A model generated the notes under the pieces. That model was not told where the DNA came from. It did not search any database and was given only the letters and a program-made list of their open reading frames with translations. From positions 310,001 through 374,000 of the forward strand of contig JAMWBK010000013.1 in the NCBI GenBank assembly GCA_029953675.1: a stretch of 64,000 bases of DNA. The letters run 5' to 3'. How positions within the stretch are numbered: position 1 is the first letter of the stretch; each line of letters opens with the position of its first letter. Shown in pieces: positions 10,977 to 21,750 of this stretch. A program made the translations under genes and the position numbers. Source of the DNA: Rhodosorus marinus (taxonomy: Eukaryota > Rhodophyta > Stylonematophyceae > Stylonematales > Stylonemataceae).

Positions 10977-12195
10977 TTAGTCGATATGAGGGTGCTCTTC
11001 TTCCTCCTCAACTGGTGGTAGTTCATCTTGATCTGTTTCCTCTTCTGCTCCGGGTGGCGTCCTGCTGGGTGGAAGAGGCAGCATCACCTGAGGTCTCCAG
11101 GTAGGGAACAGGGAGAAGAAGAAAGCGAAGACGAAAGAATACAAGAACACGAAGCAGTACGCTATCCACGAGTTTGACCTCGGCTGCTCCGATGGTTCTG
11201 CAGTGGCGTCCCCGGACGCCATCCTCGCCCTCGTTCGGTTCAGAACGGAGCGTACAACTCCTGCTATTGTGGTCACGATAAACTCGAGCTTTCCGATCTG
11301 CCAGAAGTATATCAGGAAAGCAATGGCGCCAAGGAAGTAGATGTTCCGCGGTGAGCCGTTTTGGCTTAATAAGAAGACAACGAAGAGGAGCTTGAAGAGC
11401 AGAGGCCACTGAATTTGAAACCCGATTCTGAAGCCGACTCTCTGCGGCGCAACATTGCGGGCTACGGCGTTGGCTGGCGCGACTTGTCCAGCCAGAGGCA
11501 CCTGCGGAGGTGCAACCACGTCGGCAGCGGGAACGCCAGCCTGAGGCTCTGGCTGGGGTGCCACATGAGCTGGAGCGGGTGCCGATCTTTCCAACTCGTC
11601 CACCGACAAGGGACCGTCCTGGAGGGTGGAACCCAAAACAAAAGAGCACACGCATACAAACGCGTTAGAAAACTCAGTGAAAAGGGCTGGACCTATTTAG
11701 CCAAATGCATCTAGCCAACCTTTGCAGGGGTGACTGAGGTTCTTGCAGTGGAAGACGATTCAACTGTTGATACATCCGGAACCTTGGCAGGGGCTGCACT
11801 CGCTGGAGGCGGTCGCTTCACGGCAGCACCATTGCCAGGCTTCGTTTTCTTCTCAACCACGACGAGGTGGATCGCGTACGGTGGCGTTTGTTTAGCCAAC
11901 ACATGTTCCAATACTTTGAACGTCAAGATTACCCAGAACGAAGAAAACCAATGTCAGCGCCTCAGCGAACAAAAATGTGCATGTAACAAAGACCCGACTC
12001 ACCTAGATTATCCGAGAGCACCCTCCCCGTGCTAATAAGCCTCTGGGAGGATACTACAGGACCACCCGGAAAGCCAGTTTCGAGTACCTTCTTCAACTCC
12101 CCAATGGTATTATGGGCCATCACCTGAACCTTAAACGCCGACGGACCACTCAGGTCCGTCACGTTCTTTATCATTATTGACACTTGACCACTCAT
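10977..12195 (-). CDS. HERPUD: Herp-like ER membrane protein with N-terminal ubiquitin-like domain
   Basis: Herp is an ER membrane adaptor that organises the HRD1 ubiquitin ligase complex in ER-associated degradation. Exons 12195-12003, 11913-11720 and 11618-10977 are phase-matched (1, then 0) and give 342 aa. Residues about 5-85 form a ubiquitin-like fold: VSIMIKNV, TIGELKKVLE, QRLISTGRVLSDN and, across the intron, LEHVLAKQ and YAIHLVVV. A long Pro/Ala linker follows. Then come hydrophobic segments WPLLFKLLFVVFLL and FLGAIAFLIYFWQIG, and further on WIAYCFVFLYSFVFAFFFSLF, before an acidic Glu-rich tail. A UBL plus a C-terminal membrane hairpin is the Herp architecture. The donor GTTGGC at 11719 is non-ideal but gives the only open in-phase join. 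Other UBL-membrane proteins are less likely because of domain order. Confidence 0.78.
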
Positions 12196-12712
12196 CGTAG
12201 ACTTTCCGATGAAATTACCACTTAATCCCCTCCAAACCTTAGTACTCCAATACAAGAAAACGCGGTGGCCAAACTGAAAACCAAAAACTGAACAGTGACT
12301 GAGAGTGGGAAAGAAAGAAACTATTTCAACTCTCAGGCTCTCGACTTTTATAACAGTTCAACTACAAGCTTTGGGTTTGTTTGGCTATGGTACCTTTTTC
12401 TCTCCGGTATTTCCAACAGTTTCAATCCCCCGCATCCAACCCGTCCGTCCTCATTGCCACCTCAGTCCATCCGCATGCCCCTGTCCCAACCACGCGACAT
12501 CAAATCTTCTGCCACGGTAGTAGTACAAACCGATTCATGTACTAATCATACACTAAAGATAAGGCTAGATTTTTGTTTAATATTTTGAAGCAGTGGATAA
12601 TAATGACTGATGTAGTCAATGTAAGGTAATTGAAGGCAATGGTTGGTTCATCAATGATTGTCTAGTCATTTAAGAAATTAATGATTGACTATTGTTTATT
12701 TGTTTGTTTTTA
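12196..12712. other. Promoter region of the Herp-like gene and 3' flank of NBP35
   Basis: This holds the 5' region of the minus-strand Herp-like gene and, toward 12600-12712, AT-rich 3' flank of NBP35 with repeated AATGATTG words (near 12650 and 12680). Nothing else is seen. Confidence 0.4.
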
Positions 12713-13672
12713 TCAGTTTTCGTTTTGGAGGACGGTTTGCAGGTTGTGCACGATGGCGTTTAGGGCCTTGACAGCGGCCGAGTCGCGTGCCTCTTCGAAT
12801 GGGTTCTTGCCTTTGTCCACAATTGCGCTTAGTTTAGGGTCAAGAGGAACCCTTCCGAGGAATCTGACACCCATTTCTGTACACATTGCCTGCGCGCCGC
12901 CGGTTGAGGGGGGGAATATGTTCACGCAGTTCTCGCAACTGGGGCACACGTAGCCGCTCATGTTCTCCACAACGCCGATGATTGGAGTGTTTGCCATTCT
13001 GCAGAAGTTTATCTCCTTCCTGACGTCTAGCAGCGATACTTCTTGGGGTGTTGTGACAATCACTGCACCATCTATGTTGCACCCTTTCAGCATCTGTAAG
13101 AGGGAAATGTGCTCATCTGACGTCCCGGGCGGAGTATCAAAAATTAAATAGTCTAGCTCCCCCCAGTCGGTATCCTTCAGGAATTGCTTGATTAGCGATG
13201 TCTTCCTGACGCCCCGCCACGCCACCGCGTTGTCCCTTCCGGGGAGCAGAAAAGCAACAGACATAACCGAGAGGTTGTCGTTCACGGCAACAGGTTGCCA
13301 TCCTGAATTGGACTGCCGTACTTCCTCTCCCTGCACAGAAAGCATATGCGGGATTGAAGGGCCGCAGATGTCCACGTCCAGGAGGCCAGTCTCTGGCATA
13401 TCTTCCTGCGCAGACAGCGCGAGCGAAAGAAACGACGCAAACGTGCTCTTCCCAACTCCTCCCTTTCCAGAAAGCACAAGTATCTTATTCTTCACCCTAC
13501 TAGAGCTTAACCGGTTCCTAATAATCTCCAAATCAGGATCCTCCTTCGCCGCCTCACCAGACGCACACGCCGTTTGACTAGGACATCCAGCACAGCTGTC
13601 ACTCTTCCCAGCATGCTCAGAACCCGTCCCAGGGCACCCTTCCGGTGCATGCTCCGGAACAATATCACCCAT
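12713..13672 (-). CDS. NBP35: NBP35/NUBP1 cytosolic Fe-S scaffold P-loop NTPase
   Basis: NBP35 is the ATP-dependent scaffold of cytosolic iron-sulphur assembly (CIA), which passes clusters to cytosolic and nuclear apoproteins. A single exon encodes 319 aa. The N-terminal four-cysteine cluster site is complete: one Cys in EGCPG, then [11 protein letters not shown]. The deviant Walker A is [15 protein letters not shown], followed by [15 protein letters not shown], Walker-B-like [14 protein letters not shown], and the bridging CPSCENC motif that binds the shared cluster. Length and motif order match NUBP1/Nbp35 rather than NUBP2/Cfd1, which lacks the N-terminal cluster, or mitochondrial Ind1, which needs a presequence. 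Unlike nearly all neighbours it has no intron. Confidence 0.96.
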   Translation of the reverse strand: MGDIVPEHAPEGCPGTGSEHAGKSDSCAGCPSQTACASGEAAKEDPDLEIIRNRLSSSRVKNKILVLSGKGGVGKSTFASFLSLALSAQEDMPETGLLDVDICGPSIPHMLSVQGEEVRQSNSGWQPVAVNDNLSVMSVAFLLPGRDNAVAWRGVRKTSLIKQFLKDTDWGELDYLIFDTPPGTSDEHISLLQMLKGCNIDGAVIVTTPQEVSLLDVRKEINFCRMANTPIIGVVENMSGYVCPSCENCVNIFPPSTGGAQAMCTEMGVRFLGRVPLDPKLSAIVDKGKNPFEEARDSAAVKALNAIVHNLQTVLQNEN

Positions 13673-14254
13673 CTTACTCTCACCAACAAATCAAGAAACA
13701 AAAAAAAATTCACAAATCTTTGCTACCCTCCTCCAGTCTTTCCCCAGCACACTCAAACCCCCCGAACAAAGTCCTCTCCACTTCCAACTCAACTCTTGTG
13801 CACCTAACAAACGTCCCTAGCGATGCTGACCCGTGCCTCTCAAAAATCATTAAAAAATACCTTTTTGACAAATTTAACATCCAAACAAATACTAAATAAC
13901 CAATAAAAAGCCAATACTTCAAAATTTATGCTTTCAAAAATCCGTGTTTCAGCCCATCCGGAGCCACTGCATTACAAAAATACGAAATTCACGTAATGCA
14001 TTATCCAATTCTTATGAAGAATAGTAGATTTAGATACATAGTAGGACGCGTGGTATATTTTAAATGGATTATGGGATATAGAATTGAAAGTATTGAATTA
14101 TTTTAGTTTTTTGGATTGATATGAGGATAGCGGCTTTCTGAGAGGGAATTGGAGAGTTGGTGGGTGAGGGCAGGAGGCGGGGCTTTGGGGATCTTATGGC
14201 AAGGTAGTGAGAGGTTGGAGTGGGTTTTCTGATGGTTAATTACTTTTTTTGAGG
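13673..14254. other. Divergent promoter region NBP35 / PSA2-like
   Basis: These 582 bp separate two start codons facing away from each other, so both promoters must lie here. The middle (13830-14110) is AT-rich. No clear TATA pair or operator-like palindrome stands out. Confidence 0.45.
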
Positions 14255-14900
14255 ATGGGTTTCTTGTTCTCCAATGGATCCTGTGTACTTAGACGGGAGC
14301 AGACGAAGTGTCGAGCTTGTGGCGAGTTCTCCCGTCGCGATATCCTGAAGATTGGTGGGGTTGTTGCCGTCGCAGCATGGCTGCCGCTCCCAGCGAGGGC
14401 AGCGAAAGAGTGGAAGCCTGAGGATCTTTGCAAGAACTGCAGCGGGAGAGGGTATGTTGGCTGAGTGACAACTGGAATATTGTATAATCGAAATTGACTG
14501 GTTTTCGAGGAGAGGGACTGAATGAACTGATTTCATTGATAGGCTCCAGGAATGTAGTTTTTGTCTCGGAACTGGTCTATTTGAACTCGGAGATTCGATC
14601 GCAATGTCTACTCAGGTATGTCCGAACTGCTCCGGTAGAGGAAGCGTCGTGTGTCCGAGCTGTGTGGGCCTCGGTCTTCGAAATGTCAAGGGGGTGTTGA
14701 GGGATGGTAAGTTGTGGTCCGCACTTTCCAGCGCTTCATTAAGTTTGCTCCGCATACATATGCGTATTCACTCACCTTTGATGTAAACTCCTTCTTCTCT
14801 TTGGTCAGGATCAAACGACGGATCGTTGCGCGTTAGAAGGGATGGGAGCATTGAGATCTTGGACTGCGATGCGTTTCCATCTTGCAGCAATAAAGCGTGA
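14255..14900 (+). CDS. PSA2: Thylakoid-lumen DnaJ-type zinc-finger protein (PSA2-like)
   Basis: Plant PSA2 is a lumenal zinc-finger protein needed for photosystem I assembly. Exons 14255-14451, 14543-14706 and 14809-14900 are phase-matched and give 150 aa. The N-terminus has a twin-arginine lumen-targeting signal, RRDILKIGGVVAVAAWLPLP with AR-A cleavage, preceded by a plastid transit stretch. The mature part holds four CxxC pairs of the DnaJ cysteine-rich type: CKNCSGRG, CSFCLGTG, CPNCSGRG and CPSCVGLG. There is no J-domain, as in PSA2 and BSD2. The TAT signal favours PSA2 over stromal BSD2 and over LQY1, which is membrane-anchored. A short C-terminal part ends in two further cysteines. The call is good at family level; orthology to PSA2 rests on the lumen signal. 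Confidence 0.82.
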
Positions 14901-15864
14901 GCAAGACAGGTTGGGGGCGCTGGGATGAGCGATAGAAGGTTTTAGCTGACTCTATCTTTCTGAGCGTTCCCATGCGCTTTTTACCTGAGAGAGAGGTGCG
15001 GACCACTAGAGGCAATCAAATTCTACCATTTTTGGTCGCACATACCATCACGGGAACGATTGAGGACGGAAGATCTTGTCTGGCGTATCTTCTCATCGAC
15101 CGCTTGGCCAAAATTCGACTCCGGTAACACCTCCTCGTGCTGATCAGGAGACCTCCACTCTGAACATCAGGGCAGTACCAAACCTAGAAAACTTGTAGCA
15201 AAAAATGTAGCATTGCTAGTTCTTAATTGGACAAGAGCTCGCCATAATGGTAGTACCATTGGCTTATTATGTAGTGTAAGCATTTTTCACCTTTTTTCTA
15301 CCTCGAAAAAATAAATCCAAAAAAATATCGACCACGTTCGAGAGACGTTCACGGTCCGCTGAAGACAGGAAACGCCAGCGGTGATGTACAACGCCTCTCT
15401 GGCGCTGGAGGTGATGGAGAGCGCTCACTTGACAGATGACACCTCCAAAGAAAAGCCAAATGGGAAAAGAGAACATTTTCCCTAATTTTTTCTCCTTAGG
15501 CGTTATCTTTCATGACGGATAACGTCGGTCCCGTCGGTAACACTGAGAGGGGACTCCCCCCCGGTATATTTTCTTTGGTTATTTGATAGCAGTAAAAAAA
15601 TTAAGTTGTGACGTGAAACGCGGGGATTACGTTGGAGCTCCTTGGATGATGGAAAGACTCTGTTGTGACAGGTGCACAGTTTGGGGTGGAGACTATGTAA
15701 AGGAGCGAGGCAGTGAAGAAATTTTGAGACGGGAAGGAAGGGAGGGCTTGGTGATGGCATCGAAAAGAACATATTCGTGCAAGCTTTTTTTTTTTGGTTA
15801 GCTTTGTGCTTTTGATCGTGGCAGTTTACGGTCTGGACTAGTCCTGTGCTCGTGATTTGACAGA
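14901..15864. other. Intergenic, PSA2-like to TSR1
   Basis: No gene is supported. The long minus-strand frame starting at 16288 and running to 15503 overlaps TSR1 exons 1-2 in antisense and shows no family features. T-rich and A-rich runs occur near 15290-15330 and 15780-15800. Confidence 0.45.
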
Positions 15865-18721
15865 ATGTCAAGCGGGGGTCATCACCATAGAACGTCTCTT
15901 GGTCAGCGCAATAAGGCTCATAAGGTTTCTGGGTAAGGCTCCGCCTGTTCTGGCTGCTTCTCTGTCGAAGCCCGGGGGTCTGATATCTGCAGATATCTGC
16001 TTGCTTTGAAGTTCTGGGAGCTAACTGGCTTCGGTTTTCTTTTTGTTTATTATTTGTTTTCTGAAGTGGCCATTCCAGCTCGAGGGAGCTGCGGAAGAAA
16101 GCCGGCGGAAGGGTTGGGCTCAAGCAAAGTGACCTCGCAGCGGGAAAGAAGGCACGCCATGCTTCTGCATTATCGCGGCGTGATGCGGAGCGCGGAGCGA
16201 AGAGAAAGGCGCTCATGGAAAGTGCTCGCCTCGTGAAAGATTCCTCGAAGAACGACCCTCCGCTCTCGGTAGTTTTTGTGCCTGTCACGAAAAGCGCAAA
16301 CGCAGCTAGCGCCAGAAGGACGTTCGCAAAGTACTGCCATGAGATCGGTTCGTGCCTCTGCAGAATGCTCCTTCAGTTTAATCCCCGTGAGGCCTAAATT
16401 TGTGCATTCCTGACCGACTTCTTTGTCCTCGTGCTGTCTCTCCGAACTGCAGAGACTGATGACGCAGCGGCTGAGCACGGTTCGGAACTTTACGGTTATC
16501 AAGTGGTGAACGTACCGAAAACACTATCCCACGGTACTCTGCAAAGCGCAATGCTCCAGTCCGTGGATAGGGTGGAAGGTGAGGGAGAAACTGAGTTTTT
16601 ACGGGTGCTCATGAGCGCTACCAAAGGAGCAGACTTGATCGTGTTCGTATTCGCTTCAGAGGAAGATCCTGAGGATGCTGACAGTCAGACATTCCGAATA
16701 CTTCGGATTCAAGGTAAGGTTGCATTCTCGGGTAGGTAGGTCTATTCACGGATTATCAGGGCAGCTGAGCATACCTCCAACAATCCAAAAATTCATTCCC
16801 ACTTCTTTGGTCTAGGAGTTCCAACGGCCCTGTCCGTGTACTACAATGCTAATGACGAAGAAGCGGAAAATCCTGGCGTCGAGATGGAGACTGTAGGCTC
16901 AAAGTCCAAGAACAAGCAGCGGAATCGCGCGGAAAAGCGTGAGAAGGAAATGAAGGTCGTTCGCGGCAAAATTTTGGAGAAGGAGAGTATGGGGAGCGAC
17001 GAGGTCGCGCTTAGGCCTCACAAAATTTTTCTTTCAAACCTCTCTAAACCAACCGACCACGAGATTCTAGAGACGAGGAACGCTGTTCGACTGATTCTAT
17101 CCCACCAGAGAAGATCGTTGACCTGGAGAGCGGGCCGCTCATACTTGTATGCAGAGCAGATTGGAGATGTGGTCGCGGATAACGGCTCGGTGCGCATCTC
17201 CGGGTACGTGCGCGGCTCGCCCGTGTCCGCAAATTATCTTGTACATATTGGAGGTTATGGCACGTATGCCGTTCGATCGATCAGCTCCTCTGGTCATCCG
17301 GGACGCACAAATAAACGGGCGCAGCCAATGAGCCTGGAGGATAAAGTCATAAGTGTGAGAGATGAGACTGTTGCAGACGATCCAAGAAGCGACGCTGAAG
17401 TTGATCCGCTCGTGGGAGAGCAGACTTGGCCAGATCTGGAAGAGGGAGATCACAAAGGGGAAAATCGCGTTGTCGTTGAACGTAGAAAACAGCCGAGGGG
17501 ATGGTCAGAGTACCAGGCGGCGTGGATTGCAGAAGATGAGGATTACGAGGTGGACTCGGATGTGGTCACTGATGGAGATGTCGTGGAAGAAAATGATCCC
17601 GTTGAGGATGACGATATGGAGCTTGAGCGAGATAGAGAAGGACCTCATGAGGTGGATGCCTCAGAGAACGGAGGAGACGATAATATGGACATAGGCGAGG
17701 ATCTTCCGGTCGATGCAGAGGAGGTCCAGCGGTCCCGTGAGCACGATGAGAACGAGCGGTTTCCTGACGAGGTCGATGTACCTCTTGATAGACCTGCACG
17801 GGAGAGGTTTGCGAGGTACCGAGGGCTGAAATCTTTTCGAACCTCGCCATGGGACACAAAGGAGCTTCTCCCGAGGGAATATGCGAGTGTGCATCAGTAT
17901 GCAGACTTTAGGCATTTGAAAAAACGAATCCGAGAGTCGGAGAGGAGCGAACCGTGGACCCATGCTAAGGTTGGAGAGTACGCAACTCTGGTGTTGGAAA
18001 AGTTTGGCCAGGAGAACCTCGATCGCATGCGAACCGAAAAAGGACCAATCATTGTCTACTTCATGCACAAATTTGAGAACAAGCGCACAGTTCTGCACGT
18101 TGGATTGCATGGTAACGAGGGTCACGACGTCAAGGGGAAGGACGAGCTTGTCTTCCAGACAGGGTTTGTACAGTTCAAAGCGAGACCAGTATTTTCGGAG
18201 GTCAACGCAAACTGTGAAAAACACAAGGTGGAACGATTCCTACATCCTGGCAGGTTTTGTGCAGCGACCGTGTACGGCCCTTCAATTTTCACCCCCGCGC
18301 CGGCGATTGCTTTCAAACCCGATGGGCAAATCGTTGGCACAGGCTCGGTCTTGAGCGTCGACCCAGACCGGATAGTGCTGAAACGGATTGTTCTCACGGG
18401 GTATCCGTTCAGGATACACAAGAAAAGGGTAAATTGCAGGCTAGGAGTTTTCAACTTGTTTTACATTGTTTGTAAGCCTCTGAGGTGTTCGCTGGTTTCG
18501 TGCTCTAGGCCGTGGTCAGATTCATGTTCTTCAACCCGGAGGATATCCGATGGTTTAAGCCTGTGGAACTTTTCACAAAGCTCGGCCGCTCGGGACACAT
18601 AGTGGAGCCGTTGGGAACGCACGGCTATATGAAGTGCATTTTTGACGGCCCGATATTTCATCACGACACAGTATGTATGTACCTGTACAAGAGGGTGTAC
18701 CCTCGATTATCTGACGCTTAA
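15865..18721 (+). CDS. TSR1: TSR1, 40S ribosome biogenesis factor
   Basis: TSR1 is a GTPase-like factor, catalytically inactive, that sits on late pre-40S particles near the decoding face and blocks premature subunit joining. Exons 15865-15932, 16067-16347, 16453-16713, 16816-18428 and 18509-18721 join in phase and give 811 aa. The N-terminus SSGGHHHR and GQRNKAHK followed by basic residues matches the family leader. Then come a degenerate GTPase-like domain, [18 protein letters not shown], an Asp/Glu-rich insert (about residues 395-500), and [17 protein letters not shown]. The C-terminal EF-Tu-like domains carry [16 protein letters not shown], and the last exon carries [30 protein letters not shown] and LYKRVYP. 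BMS1 is excluded by the lack of a P-loop and by size. Its stop is 146 bp from the convergent glucosidase II beta stop. Confidence 0.95.
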
Positions 18722-18867
18722 GAAAACGCAACTACCCATCGATGAACGCTATTGCTCCAACTTCTACTAGCTCGTAGACAACCTGCAGTGGCACCCCTCA
18801 CCAGGAGAACAGGCCAAGATCGAGTTTCGAGTGTATTCACCAGCCATGCTTCTCAAATGTGGTTTGT

Positions 18868-21750
18868 CTACAGATCTGGTTCCTCCCGTTCATCAGCTCC
18901 ACCATCTGCATCAGTTCCGTTGACATATTCCGTTTCGTCGTCACTCTTGACGTCATCGCCGTGTCCCTCTTCGTCGTTTTCCTCTCTGTCCTCGCCGCTG
19001 TAGAATTCCAGTCCACCGTACTCTTCTATTGGTTCATCGTCCTCGTAAAATCTCTCGTATTCGTAGTCTCCGTACTCCTCATCTGCAGCCTCGCCCGTAA
19101 AGGAGGACTCGCCAATTTCCCCTGCGTGATCATCGTATTCTTCATAGTCTTCGTAGCCCTGGTCTTCATCATCGTGGTATGGTTTATAGTCCTCGTTGTC
19201 TTCATATGAACTATCGTCATAATTAGTGTCGAAGCCGTGTTCCCCGACGTGCTCGTCGTGCTGGGAATAATCCTCGTCACCGTCCTCAAAACCTTCCTCG
19301 TAGCTTCCGTAGGCACTCTCCTGCACCTCCTGCACCTCCTGCACCTCCTCCTCCTCTGCCTCAGGCTTGGCGCTCTGGGGGGTCACTCTACCCTGCAGCT
19401 GGTCCACCAACGACTTCAAATGATCGAACTCTTTACCTTCGCACGCAGCTGGAGATGTTACTCTCATCGAATACTGGCATCGTCCAGGCTGAACCGAGGG
19501 GAAAATATTTCACGATGAGCGCCACAAATGTTCCCAGCGGGTTGGGGGACAGCATTGGTATCTTACCTCTTGGACGTCAACTATAAGATTCTCGTCGCCG
19601 CATTCATATTTCACGGTTGCTGACCTCCTAGGGCCATTATAGCACATTGTTCCCTTCTCATAGTGTTGAACAGTGGAGCTACCCTTCATCCACGACCCGA
19701 GAGATCCAATCTCCGAACCGTTCTCCCACTGCTTGACCGTTCGAAAGGGGCATAATTCGTACTCATATTGGTGGATAGTGGTCTTGATGCAATTGGATGC
19801 AAGCCCGAGGAACGCAGGTGGGGCACCGGCCTGTTTAGACACGAATACTTCAGCTACGTTTGAATCTACCCTTGTCCTCTCTGTGTCTCTGCACATACCT
19901 TTTTAAGTTTCTTGACAAGTTCATCGTCATGTTTTCCAGCGTTCATGCCTGTCACAAGCCTCCCCTTCATCGTCTTCAGCGCGTGGATGCACGCCTGATT
20001 GAGGGAATTGCTCGTGCTGGGTTTGTGGATGATTCCTGGTTCCTCTGCCCCCATGAAACTGCGCAGGAGCCTGTTGGCTTTGGCAGAGAACGAGTTTCCA
20101 GAAGAGTGCTTTCCAGAGAAAAGCTCGTGGCATTGAGATGGAAGCTCGGCGGTGGACAGGTGGAAGCCTTGCGTCTTCTCCAGTTCTTCCCTCTCTTTCT
20201 CTTTTTTTCCAAGTTCAACCACTTCGTCCTTGGCTCTTATGTACTTTTCATGATCATAGTCCTCATCGTAGCCCTCATATTCATCGTCCTCGTCATCGTC
20301 ATAGTCCCCGGGCTCGTACTCATCTGGGTCATCCTCATCGATCACATGCTCAGAATCCGGAGGCAAGTCATCCAGCTCGTCTTCATCGTACTCCTTTGCA
20401 TATACGTCTTCGTCGTCGTCCTCCACCTCCTCGTACTCTTCGTCATCCTCCTCGTCCAAGTCATACTCCTCCTCATCCTCGAGATCGTTCTCTTCTGAGC
20501 GATAAAACAAAACCATCGTACTATGTTCAACGCTCAATCCAGACAGTGACAAGGGGGTTGCCAGTGGAACATCCCACGCAGACATCAATAGATGAATCGG
20601 ACCACCGATGTCGGCTCCTCAACCTCAGCTCCTTACCTGCTTTATCAGGATCTTGCTGTTCCTCATCCCCGCCAGCATCATAGTCTTCATCATAATCTAA
20701 CGAAAAACGAATAGAAGCAGTGCAGTCGCTCAGTATTTCACTGTCCTCTAACCAGTCCGTGCCTACCACCACGCGTCTGAGCGTACCTGCCTCAACGTAT
20801 TCGTCTGGTTCATCTTCCTCTTGTTTATCTTCTTCAGTCACTTGATCGCCGGTGTCAGAAGAATCAGCAGCATTGTCTACATCAAGCAGATGAAAGGGCA
20901 GCTGTGAGAAGATGGATGGTGGGATAGGAGGGTATCTCCCTCAGCTGAGAATGAAGCATCCTACCTTGAGAGTTTTCTAAGGTAATGATCATTCGCTCCA
21001 GGGTTGATACATCTGCTCGGATCTCAACGGATTTCTTCTCTGCGCTCTTTGCGCTTTCGGTTGATTGTTTGTACAGGTGCTGTCCATCTGCGACTAGGTT
21101 TGACTTCTTCTGGAGTCCTAGCGTCGTTTGGTAGAAGGAAGAGCAGCGGGGTGGTTGGGCTGGTGAATATTTTTCCGTGAAATGTGGAATGCAGTAACGG
21201 ACGTTACTTTTTTGTGTGAAAGGGGTACCTCGCCGCGCCTGCTCCATCTTGGATGTGTATTCCTCCAGAAGATCCGCTCTGATCTGTTTGCATTTGTTCT
21301 CACATTCCATTCGACCTTGGAATTCGTCAGATCCATCGCAGCAGTCGCATACTCCGTCGTTTACCCTGTGAGCCACAATAAAACAAACCGTCAAGATCAG
21401 CTTTCTGAGAACATGAGCACCCCCTGTGGAAGGGGATCCAAGAGCGTGCAGTCAGTCGCTCACCACGTCGAGTTAATCACTCTATGCAAGGGTTCCAAAT
21501 CACATAAGAATTTCCCATTGGGGCACGCCGATGTCCCAGGTTCATCAGTGCCATCCGCACAGTCGCAAAACTCATCGTTCACCTCAGCCTCTGACAACAT
21601 CAGAATCATATGCGGATCATGCGCACTCTGGCACTGAAGAGATCCATCCTTAAGCTGCCTGATCGCCTCTTCAGTCATCCCTTGCAAACTTCCAGCAGCC
21701 GCCAAACCCCACACTATGATACACCCCAGAAACCTCCGCTTCAGATCCAT
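18868..21750 (-). CDS. PRKCSH: Glucosidase II beta subunit (GTB1/PRKCSH) with long acidic tail
   Basis: The beta subunit keeps glucosidase II in the ER and presents N-glycans for trimming in glycoprotein quality control. Eight exons (21750-21464, 21365-21229, 21117-20965, 20876-20787, 20696-20637, 20494-19899, 19830-19567, 19488-18868) are phase-consistent and give 735 aa. A signal peptide starts the protein ([16 protein letters not shown]). Two LDL-receptor-class-A-like repeats follow: [14 protein letters not shown] and [11 protein letters not shown]. Then come a coiled coil, a Glu/Asp-rich middle, and a mannose-6-phosphate-receptor homology domain ([46 protein letters not shown]). After that domain, where animal and plant proteins nearly stop at an HDEL-type signal, this one continues for about 190 residues of Tyr/Glu/Asp-rich sequence and ends EEPDL. 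That tail and the lost retrieval signal are unusual. Confidence 0.93.

Noticed and set aside
15503-16288. Minus-strand frame of 261 codons
   Set aside because: It runs antisense over TSR1 exons 1-2 and intron 1, with Ser/Pro/Arg/Lys composition typical of shadow frames and no family motif.
18859-19209. Very hydrophobic plus-strand frame (Val/Phe/Ile-rich)
   Set aside because: It is the complement of the Asp/Glu/Tyr codons of the glucosidase II beta tail; GAN and TAN codons give hydrophobic residues on the other strand.
20138-20683. Plus-strand His/Arg/Pro-rich frame of 181 codons
   Set aside because: Shadow of the acidic middle of glucosidase II beta, one frame off.
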